Shown here: in pieces, positions 1 to 10,300 of the stretch
How positions within the stretch are numbered: position 1 is the stretch's first letter
How the letters are laid out: each line of letters opens with the position of its first letter
Assembly: GCA_024663395.1 (NCBI GenBank)
Contig: JANFAH010000002.1
Coordinates: 1,240,001 to 1,304,000, forward strand
Length of the DNA: 64,000 bases
Direction of reading: 5' to 3'
Origin: Pisolithus tinctorius
Taxonomy: Eukaryota; Basidiomycota; Agaricomycetes; Boletales; Pisolithaceae
Position numbers and translations under genes: made by a program
The notes under the pieces: generated by a model
What the model was told of the DNA's origin: nothing
Databases searched by the model: none
What the model saw: only the letters and a program-made list of their open reading frames with translations

Positions 1-836
1 GATGATAACTACTAGAAGAACTTGCTTGTTGGGTGGGGGCGGTCTCGTTAATCGGCTGAACGTCTCGGGGAGGGCTTTGGAGGCCAAGCTCCGGATTGGG
101 TGAGGAAGCCCTTGCAGTGACCGAGGAATGAGTGCTTGGGAGGGTGTCGGTCGATGGAGTGGATGAAGGGGCGAGGTCACCGTGGCAGGGTTGATGCTCG
201 GAAACGACCTCGGGCTGATTAGTGGAGACCGACGCTGTTGCATGTTGGTTCGATGTGGCGGACCGCATCCGTTTGGCAGGTGATGTGTCTTTTGTTTGAG
301 ATGCTTCTCACTTGGGGGCCATCGGGGACGATGAGACGACGACAGCGTGGTGTGACGTTCAGTAGCAGCAGTGGGGGGGGTGGTAACAGAGATTGCCATC
401 CTTTGGGGTAGGGGACACGATTTAGAGGAGTCGGAGGAAATGCCCCCCTTTTTTTTGGGATTCATCGTTTAGCAACAGTACATGTACGTTACAAAGTCTC
501 ACGGCCATAAGAGGAAGTCTATGGATCTATGTAATCGCAGGTGTTTGTAGCGAAAAGGTCAGGGGAAAGGTTGGAGTCCACAGGAATTCTACAATTGGAA
601 GACGCAGAAGAGGCATTTATTGGAGGCGAGGGCATGGAGGTGAGAGAGATGGTCCGAGATGTATTCTACTATCTCTTACTCAGCGAACGAACCTGGCACC
701 TGTGAGGATGGAGGGGGGCCTGTTTCACATCGATCCAAACTGAATTGTGGGGTGGTGTGATGATCTTCGGTAGTAGTGTTGGCACGCATGCGCCTAATCT
801 CGGTACGTGAAGGAGGCCAAGCCGTATTGGAGATCT
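1..836. other. Left flank of the Helitron region, no gene recognised
   Basis: I see no convincing coding region here. The DNA is CpG-rich like the Helitron next to it, so it may be the 3' part of that element (which runs on the minus strand), but I could not identify a terminal hairpin plus CTRR end. The left boundary of the Helitron is therefore unknown and may lie outside the window. Confidence 0.4.
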
Positions 837-1825
837 TTAGATGAGCATGTGTGTCAGAGGTGGAAAGGCACAAACATGGGACCGAACCTGTACAGAACGT
901 GCTGCCTGCAGGTGTAGAATCTGCTTGCAAGTCAAGAAGACTCGCAAGTGGGTTCTGGAGGCGTGTGTCCGAATGACGACAAGATCGAACTCTGCATCGA
1001 TTTCAATGAAATCTCCTCGGGACAGCAACACTTCGTGAATGGGGGATATGGTCCCGTCGCTGTTGCAATCCAGAATTTCGACAGGGCCATTCCACACCCA
1101 GGGGTAGTCTGGCAGTTTGGGGAGGTGTGTGTTTTGGGGGGTGTTGCAGACAGGTGGAGTAACATGATCGCCAGGAGGATGGAGGACCTGGTTTGATTTC
1201 CGTGTTAGGAACTGACAGAAGAAGTTGGCAGTTGCAAAACCTTTGTGAAAACTTTTCTCTGCATGTGAACGCGACCTCGGAATTGTATCGCTGGAAGCGG
1301 GATCTTTAAAATGCGGCTGGCAAATGTCGCTGCAAGATTCAGGCGCTCGAGTTGATTTCGCCAAGCAGCGGTGTTCCCGGTGCTGCCAATGGACAGGCTC
1401 TGGACAGCATATGCTGCTTTCGAGCAGTCACTGCCAAGCACGGTTCAGGTGGAGGTTAAATGTGGAACACCTGCGACTTACCCGTTCCAATTACTGAACT
1501 CGCCAACACAGAACTTGTCGAGGTAACCGTATATGCGAACAGAGACAGGGTACAAAACTCCACAAGGTTCAGGAACCAGCAATGTTTTGTAAATGATTAG
1601 GTGTGAGCGCTTCCGGTCTGCACAGGTTGGATGCTGTGCCACAGAGGCCCACTCGACTAGATGGGCAAGAGACGTGGGGAAGCATTCCCATTGTTGGAGT
1701 TCGTGAATGTTGGCACGATTGTTGATAAAAGGTTGCAAGTCTTCTGCCCATAAGTCGGCGCCAAGGGGATGATTAGACGAGGGTAAGAATGACATGGGGA
1801 AGGGAGAGAGTAATACAGGGAGCAC
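837..1825 (-). CDS. Hypothetical multi-exon gene just downstream of the Helitron helicase
   Basis: Three minus-strand coding pieces follow each other and can be joined by splicing. The first (from 1825) ends in NWNG at a clean GTAAGT donor. A 51-nt intron (1431-1481) ends in GGCAG and keeps the frame into a second piece (DCSKAAYAVQS...). A third piece (about 1200-837) carries a run containing LSRGDFIEIDAEFDLVV, which has the look of a conserved fold and resembles hypothetical proteins I associate with agaricomycete transposons. The second junction is uncertain. The gene lies 73 nt from the end of the Helitron helicase frame on the same strand, so it may be Helitron cargo or a second Helitron gene. 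No function can be assigned. Confidence 0.4.
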
Positions 1826-1897
1826 ACACCGACATATTCAATTTATAAATGCTGAGTTAGAAATAGGAGAAATAAGTGATGGGGGGCTGTGTGAAAG

Positions 1898-4800
1898 CTA
1901 CGATGAAGTAGATTCCGACGTCACTGTGGCGAGGGGATGGCGTTCGGTGTAGATCGTGGCCGTCGATGCATCAAGGCTTGTCAGCCGCTCCAGTTTGACG
2001 TGAAGGTTGTGCTGTAGCCGGCCCAGAGCGCACTGCGGTGAAAAGGGCCGTAGAATTGCAAGGTTTGCGAGAGATCGTGCATGCGACAACATGACGTAGG
2101 CATGTTGCACGTCTCTAGCACTTGCTAAGTCGACAATCACTTTATCGAGCATGGTACCTTGAGCTTTGTAGTCCATGAATGCCCACCCAGGCACAACAGG
2201 CACCTGATGGCACATGATCCGGAACCGACCTGCATGTTCAGAGAAATAAGATAATGCACACGGTTGAGGAAAAACAGCGACGATGTGCGCGTCTTCGCCA
2301 GGCAATTCTAAGGTGGAGGCCGGGACAGTGACATACACGCAACGCACGATGCGTTTGCCATCGACAATAGAGCAAATGATGTTGCGGACCATGCCCCGGG
2401 CTCCGTTGACAACTTTTCCTGCGACAGACAGATTTTCAGTGATCAGAACTGGCATTCCAGGAAAAAGGGGGAGACGACCAAGGTAATCCTTGGATTCCTT
2501 TGGCCGTACCAACACCAAACAATCATCCTCTTCTCCAGTGAGACGTTCCCCATTGCAGAAGTGTTCTGCAAAGTAATATTGAAATGGCAGGCCAGATTCA
2601 CGCGCGAATGATTTTGCCTTTTCTTCATTCCAGCGATCGCGCAAACGATGTTCGCCGAAGACGATTGGTGCCTCAGAGAAGTGCCGGAAATCTTCAACAC
2701 TGTTCTTATGTAATTCTTTAAGTAGCCTCTGTTGTAAATGGTCCCAGTCGGAAGTGGGTGAGCTGGGGGCCGTTGTTCCCACACCTAACCTAATCCGACC
2801 AAGCATCTCGATGAAAGAAGGGTCAGCCCTGGCGCGTTCATTTTGGATGAGTTGGACTACGTGGGTTAACGATCTCCACAGGAAGGCTCTGAACAATCGA
2901 CGCTGACCTTTGACAGTTTCAAATGTACACCTTGACAAATTGTTGACGATAGCGTGCGAGTATAGGGCCGTACCATTCACTGGGCGAAGTTGGGCCATAT
3001 CCCCGGCAAAGATTACGTTGATGCCACCGAATGGTTTATCCCTTTTGCCTGGTTCACCGGCTTTTGTGAGACTAATACGATTCGTGATGTACGAAAGCAG
3101 CTCGGCAGAAACCATGGAAACCTCATCCAGAACCAAATATGATACATCCTGCCATATCTCCTGCAATTCATCCATATTGACATTATGCTCATTAATACTG
3201 TGCTGATCCCGTCTCTTGCCCTTCCCCAGAGAACGAGTATTCATCAAGGTGAGCGCATGTATTGTGAAACCGTCAATAAGACAGGCGGCACTACCAGTTG
3301 GAGCACTCAAGATAATTTCACGGGAATGACCGTGCTGTGCAAATGCGTCTACAATCGCCTTGATGAGGTGGCTCTTCCTGGAGCCGCCGATGCCCGTAAT
3401 GAACATCAACATTTGTTCTGGGTTGCCTCGTGACATGTGCTCGATAATTATCATAAAGGCGCGTTTCTGTTCTTCATTGCCATCCAGAGACCACTTTGAT
3501 ATCATCTGAGTCAGAAAGTTCTCTTCTTCAACCTTGTCTGCAGCAGCTTTCCTCATAGATCGCTCATCCTGCACAGTGTCGACTGTGATGGTTCTGGCTT
3601 CCCCCTCACCGGAGGCCCGAGGTCGTTTCTGGGACACAGACATTGATCCTTCCTCATCACTGACGTCATCGCCGAGAGAAGGTCTCTCCAGACGCTTCCG
3701 TTTTCGCTGGGCATTCATGTATGTGTTATGAAGTGTAATTTGATCTTCCAAGTCAACGCTAACTTCCATGACATGGCCCTCGGCTGCACAGGAGGAAGGG
3801 CCTTGCGTCTCCCCCCGATGCAAAGAGCGGGACATTGTGATAATGTCCAACTCGTCCTGCAGAAGTGCGGCCTTTCCGTATTCATCGGATTCCTCCGCAA
3901 TCGAGGGCGGCGAACCAAACAAAACTGCTTGATCCAGGTCGGAATCGAGGATGAGGGCCTCCCTCAAGAGCTCAACACCCATCTCACCTGTATTCTGGTC
4001 ACAGAAACCTGGATCGGCTGTAGGGTGGCGTTTTTTACTGGCATAGTTATCCCGCTCGACATCCCTGGCATCCAAGCACTCCAGCTCAATAAGGAAGTTA
4101 GATATCATGCGAGACATTGATTCACAAAACGGGTGGGCGTCAAAGGCCTCCGTCCAACAGGAATAACCATCCAGCAGGTCTGAAAGCTTACGCCATGGTC
4201 GGAAGAGAAGTAACATCACTCGACAGAACTCTTCCATGCGCAAGTCGGATTTTTGTGGCAAAGGGATCGAGTCACCCAGGAGCACGGGCACAACGAAAGC
4301 GTTTCGCTGGCAGAGTTCGTGGGTCGTGAACTGAGGATGTGCGCAATCTGCAAAAGGTGCCCGGAATCTGCGAGAATATGCAGGTCGTTCTCCAGCGAGG
4401 AGTGTAGTATCATCTCCCGCTACCGTGCGTTTTTCCTGTGCAGTCTCTGCCTTGCTCGACGAACACCTAACCTTCTGTGTCTGTTCCAGAAACATCCATA
4501 AACACATGCCGTCAAATGGTGCAATCGTAGGATGCATCATGTAGTCCAGTGGTTCCAGTACGACTGCCAGCGAACCCTCCGCTGTATGTGCCATGCATGT
4601 GGAGCCGCACAGATTCTCCGGACAATCCGAAAGCAATCCATCTCCGCAACCGCATTCACCATCGACATGAAGCTCATGCACGACAGCCATATCTATGAAC
4701 TCGTGAAAGCGTACGGTACGATATTCATGACTTGTATAATAGTCTCCACCGCCGATTAAATGACTCATCACTTGTTGATGGGAGACTTCCCGTCTGCCCA

Positions 4801-6175
4801 TCATAGCATTAACAGCCTTTGTCAACAGGTTTCGCTCACGCACTGATGAAGGAGCCTCCACATCATCGAGGAAATGCTTGTGGTGACTGTCGATTGCAGC
4901 CCGAATGGCCTGGAGACCGACATGCACTTGAAGATTGTTCTTGGTGATGTAATCGCTCATGTAGTAAGTCAATGCTTTCGCAGCAGTACCAGACCCTATG
5001 AATTTGATGTCCATATTACACTGTAGTAGGAACAACACGATGTCATTATAGTTGTTAACCCATGGATGATGCCGCCGCAGAAGAATGGACTGTGTCTCAG
5101 GGTCAAGGTAAGAAGCGATGCGAACAGATCCGTTGATCCGCATTCGACAATTCTCATCCTGGGGCTCCTCCCCTGGACGGAGGTTTTTGAAACACGTCAG
5201 TGTGTGTTCATGCCAGTTACACTGAATAGCAAGCCATCTGACAAAGCTGTAAAATGCCTCCTCAAATTCGCTTTTGTCGAGGTCGACTATTTGAGGCGGC
5301 AGCTGCAAACGTGGATCGGGCTCTCCCTCCGGCCGTGCCGGCCTCGAAGAACTCATGTGAATGGCGCTAACACTCTCCACCAATGTCCCTGGCGGCTCAC
5401 AGCGAATAATATCCTCCAACCACTGGAAAAGTAAGGATTCAAAATCTTCATCGTCCAACATCATTGACCGCAAGCGTTCTGGATTGGGATGACCCTCGAT
5501 CCATAACAACATATGACAATGGAGCGTCCCTCTTCCTTGGGCCTCCACAGTTCCGTAGTATCCAGAACACTTACCAAACAACCTGAAACCTTTGTTGTAT
5601 TTGACAACAACATCTAGGAACCCCCTCACGAGTACGTCGAAGGCCTTCGCAGCCGCAGCGGGATGAGAAGCGACGAATGTAGCGCGCTCGTATGCGCCCA
5701 GTTGGCGCCACTGACTCGTGTCTAAACCCCCGAAGTGAGCAACGAGAACATTGGTTAAATCGTGGGGATTCAATGTCAGAAAAAAGGCAGGGGTGCCTAG
5801 CTGATGAGTTAGTGAGCGAATCTCGTTGCGACGGCAAAGCTTATATCCATCGCTGCCAGGCATCGACCGACAAATCACATTTAACTCTTGAAACAATCGT
5901 AGCGCTCCCTTCTCCCCAGCGGTATCTATCTTCGCTTTGGGATTTCGCTCCAGTTTCTCAGCCAAGGATATTATGCTTGACTCCGCCTGCCAGACATCAT
6001 TCACGAGACTATGCTGACGAGTGGAAGAGACGCAGAATGCCGTATTCTCGCTCGCTGCACGCTTCTGCAGAATATTCCAACATATGAAAGGAAAGCAGGT
6101 GTCGCGCGCAAAGGGTGAGTCCACCTGCCGCAGCAAATTACGAAGTTGTCGTTAGAAAGAAATCTGTTGCTCAGG
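1898..6175 (-). pseudogene. Helitron Rep/helicase, C-terminal three quarters
   Basis: Encodes the replication initiator and Pif1-type helicase of a Helitron, which nicks and unwinds DNA for rolling-circle transposition. In the 1412-residue open part, the Rep region shows GTPAFFLTLNPHD near residue 115, the HUH motif GRGTLHCHMLLWIEG (His206, His208) and the tyrosine motif YYMSDYITK (391-399). The helicase region shows a Walker A-like GIGGSRKS (about residue 917), Walker B DEVSM (about 1003), GGINVIFAGDMAQLRPV, YKAQGTMLDKVIVDLA and the final YVMLSHARS. In the Walker A the usual GTGKS reads GSRKS, which may weaken ATP binding. The frame continues upstream of the first Met through LRNLLRQVDSPFARD to an in-frame TAA near 6153, then to the LTR-A1 junction. 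Confidence 0.92.
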
Positions 6176-6179
6176 GCGC

Positions 6180-6643
6180 TGTAGGAATAGGTAAAATAGA
6201 TGAACCTATAATGGTAATAGTCAGTAATGGGCGAGTATATTGTGCTCGACCCAAAAGGGAGGTTCTCTCTGGAGAAAGAAGTGTAGTAAAAATGTAAAAA
6301 TTGCGAACTCAAATGGAATACTTAACTCTGTCTGTCTAATAGCTCTTGCCAGTCCTCCTGGCCCTTTGGGTACTCCCCAAAGTAATAAATCTAACCTCGA
6401 AAACTCGCCGAAATGCGAGACTAAATCACCCTACTACTGAGGGCCTGTGACATGGATTGGTTGTTATGGTAAACTGAACTCGCGCGAACACAGCACACGC
6501 GCTTAGTCAGCGACATGGCTGCTCGTCACCAAGTCCAGGGGTACAAACACAAAAACAAAGGCAAGAAATAAAAACAAGTCCTTCCACCCCTAAACTCCTG
6601 ACCAAGACGGATTCTCCTAGGGAACTCGAACTCGTTCCCTACA
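6180..6643 (-). repeat. 3' LTR of LTR-A1
   Basis: 464-bp LTR with TG..CA ends (TGTAGGAATAGG...GTTCCCTACA on the plus strand). It appears the same as the other LTR at 12814-13277 over all stretches compared, and related but CpG-depleted copies occur at 22134-22592 and 24755-25214. Confidence 0.93.
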
Positions 6644-7343
6644 TCCGAGGGGTGGTTTAGAACTCGACCGTCCTCGGTCGCTCTCCTCCTCGCACGAACA
6701 CCCTCATCCTCGCATCTGCTTCCCTCGACCTCACCACATACCCTCATGCCCTTCAAACACAACTCTTCGCCCCCAACCTCCTCACTACTCGAACATGACC
6801 CCCTTCCTTCCCAAAACACGCTCCTGATCTCGCTGAACAACCCTCTTCATCCTCAAAACCTTTCGCCCTCGAACACAACCCTTTTCCGCCTACAGAGCAC
6901 CACCTGGCCTCTCGAACACACACCCTGCCTCTCGAACACTCCCCTCAAGGCCCAAACCTCGAACCAAAAGACGATGGAGATAATCTCCAGGCAAGCGAAC
7001 AAGTGAGTAATAAATCGAGTGCAGAGCGAGTCAATGACAGCTCTTCGAGGCACAGTCTTTGTGCGAAACAGTAACAGAGTGTAACGCAGCTCAGCGGCTG
7101 GTACAGCGGATGCTGGCCCTCTATGAGGCAGCTCGAAGACATATTTATGTACCTAAAACAAACCTCGATCAGTCGTGTATTTACTATCCTTATACGCATA
7201 TGTGCTCTTGACTACTGCTCGTCCTTAAGACAATTTAGCACCAAGAAAAACAATGGAACTCGGAACTATAAGTCAGGGTGAGTAGAATCACCCGAAGGTT
7301 AGCACGACTCGGTTGAACGACGTCGCTCGAAGCAAAACTCATT
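6644..7343 (-). other. 3' noncoding region of LTR-A1
   Basis: About 700 bp between the end of the long frame and the 3' LTR. It has no convincing gene and is rich in short CTCGAACAC-like motifs. The block is conserved in order and length in the two decayed copies (22593-23290 and 25215-25922), where many CG dinucleotides have become TG or CA. Conservation suggests a structural or packaging role, which is inference. I see no strong polypurine tract before the LTR. Confidence 0.6.
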
Positions 7344-10300
7344 TTAAAGAAAACTATATATCGACACGCTCACCGGGACCCTTGCCTCGTTCACTTGTCC
7401 CATTCCTATTTTCACAGCCTCGACTCCCTGTGCATGCGCGCACTTGATTTCTCGTACTTCGTCTGGTACTCCATCAGGTGGCCGAAGCTCTCGCACTAAG
7501 TGTCGCCGAGCGACTTCGAGTCGCCCGTCCCTGTTCACTACTTTCTCGACCCTAGGAACAGAGTACTGCAACGTAGTACAAGCTCGAATCATAACGAAAC
7601 ATGTCACCTTGGATCTGTAGATCTTCGAGCCTGCCTCGAAGATAGGCCTTCGACCCTGACAGGTGCAGGCACTAACTTCGCTCAATGTTGATTGTTGGCC
7701 CTCCATTTCGCCATCAGGTGGTCGAAGTCTTGGTGGCAAGAGTCGACGAACGGCTTCGAGCTGTCCATCACTGTCGATTGCCTCTTCCTTTGCACTAGGG
7801 TACCTGTACTTCGCAGTAGATAGTGTTTGAATCAAAACCAAAAAGGGCACCTTGGCTTCGTAATTCTCCTCCAGTGCCGTCGCTCTCAACACTCCGCTAA
7901 CTTCGACAGATTCTGCCCCTCGGGGTCCAATCATCACTTCGTTCGATGCCAACCTTGAAATGTTCCCATAGTCGAGCCTCGTCTTCGCAATATAGCGGCT
8001 ATCATCTTTCATCATTGGGTCTTCGCACTCTGCCTGCAACTCCGCATCATCTTCTTTTCCTTTGAATATCAGCGACTGCGCTTCGACTTGGTCGAGTACC
8101 TTAGACCTGTAGATTCGTGAGTAGATTGTCATAAAAACAAAAGACAAAAATGAGCGCTCGGGCTCAGCATCTGAATCCACATCGCTTCGAATACACTGTG
8201 TGCGACTTCGTTGTTCTAGATTGGGTTTGCTCGGCGTGGTAGAACGGTAAGGCAGTAGATTATATGCGTCGAACGGCTTCTCCAGATAGGGCAGGACACC
8301 GGCTGCGATGGTTGCTTCGATGACAGCTCGGGTGCCTTCGACGTAACCCCCGAAGTAGACGGAGGGGTCTTTCATGCCTCGCTGTAGCAAGGCATTCTGT
8401 ACGATATATGTAATGCCTGATCTCTCCAATATATCCGACACGTCCCGCTCATCTGTGGTGTCCCCCGAATAAAGCGAAACATGGCCATGATGTCTCTGCA
8501 CAATATCCAACACGGGGACGGTGTCTCCCCTCGCTAACTGCTCGATGGCGCGTCGACCTAAAAATTCGCTTCGTACTGTAGGCGCATCGTCGCTTGAAGA
8601 TTCCTTAATATTTAGTAAAACCTGGTATTTCCTGAAATAACGAAGTTGTAAGTAAAGCACTTCGAAGAGAAAACTGAACATTGGGCCCTCGAGCCCACTC
8701 GGCCTGGATTCGACACCCCTCGCTTCCTGCGCATCTCGCTGCAATCCCAAAGTTTGCTGTCGCATTGATATTCGTGGTAGTCCGGGTATACAAGTCTGCG
8801 GAGTCGCTTCGAGTGCTTCTCTCGCGGTACTTCGTAGTCGTTGCACTTGCCACCCTGTGTGTCGATGCGTTCCTTCTTCTGGCTCGTCGTTCATTGGATG
8901 TCGTATCTCCGATGATCGCCGTCGTAGATCACATCGTAGCCATCGTTCTGGTCCCACCGTACATCCGCACGGCGTTTGCTTGCAAATCTTCTTAGATGCT
9001 TGAATCACGTTTGCCAGGACCTTGGTCGCTCTTCGTCGCGACCATCCCTTATCCCTAGCGTAAAGTAGACGTAAGCAGAGCGTCCCGAAACCGAACCGAA
9101 CCCTCGAGCCGTCAGACTCAACGCCTGCGCTCCCCACACCCTGTCTCCACCGAACGGCTGCTCCAACCTCGCGCGGCCTTCGGTCTGTGTCAAGTCTCGT
9201 GATCGCCGTCGTTTCTTGTGTCTTGGACGCTGTTCGTCGTAGATAGCCGGCCTTCCTAGAATAACGAAGATGTAAACAGAATATACTGAAACGAACACAA
9301 AACCTTGAGCCGTCAAGCTCATTGTTCGTCTCTGCCATGCCTCTTATCCACCGTACAGCCACTCTCGCATTGTATGACCACCGCTCCGCATCCAGCACCA
9401 TCGACGTCGTCTCTCGTACCCCTGTCGTTGCCGCCCTTCGTAGCAGATCTTGCATAGAAGTCCGTTCGGTCGCTTCGAGTGTGTCTCTCGCATTATTTCG
9501 GGGTCTCCGTACTTGTTGGACTGTGAGTCGATGCGTTCTTCCGCCTAAGTTATTGTTTTGGTTGTTAGGCTCCATATCCACGCTCGTTGGATGTCGTATC
9601 TTCGACGATTGCTGTTGCAGCTCGAACCGTAGTCGTCGCACTCGTTTCCCTGTACGTCCGAGTGTCTTCCGTTCATGGTCCTGTGTAGATCCTCGCGCCG
9701 CGATTCCACTTCGTCGTAGGTGCCTCTCGCTCTTCCTAGAGTAGAATAGTTGTAAGTACAATGCTACGAAATCAAAATAAAACCTTGAGCTCTCGAGCTC
9801 AGCATCGGCCTCTGCCACGCTCCAAGTCCACCGGGTGGCCGTTCTTGCTTCGTATGGCCTTCGGTCGGTGTTGAACGTTGTTGACGTCGCTGTCACTCTT
9901 GTTGTCGTTGCTCGCGCTCCTCGTTGCGTACATCCGTTTTCTCTAGAGTAGGATAGCTGTAAGTAGACTGCTATGAAATCGAAACAAAACTCTGGGCCGT
10001 AATGCTCAATATCTGTGCTCGTTGCGCCCTGTTTCCATCGGACGGCTCCTCTGGTCTCGTAGGGGCTTTGATCTGCGGTAAGTCTAGTTGTTGTTGTTCC
10101 TTGCATTCCGATTGTCTGGATGTCGCTCGTACGTCGTTGTGTATAGCCGTTTTCCCTAGAATAAAGTATTTGTAAGTAATACGCTATGGAATGTAAACGA
10201 AACCTTGGGCCGTCGGGCCCAGTACCCGCGCTCATAGCGCCTTGTCCCCATCGAACGGCTGTTTTAGCCTCGCGCAATCTTCGATCTGTGCCGAGTGTCG

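Noticed and set aside
6240..6440. Short frame present twice, at 6240 and 12874
   Set aside because: It is the same stretch of the two LTRs, not a gene.
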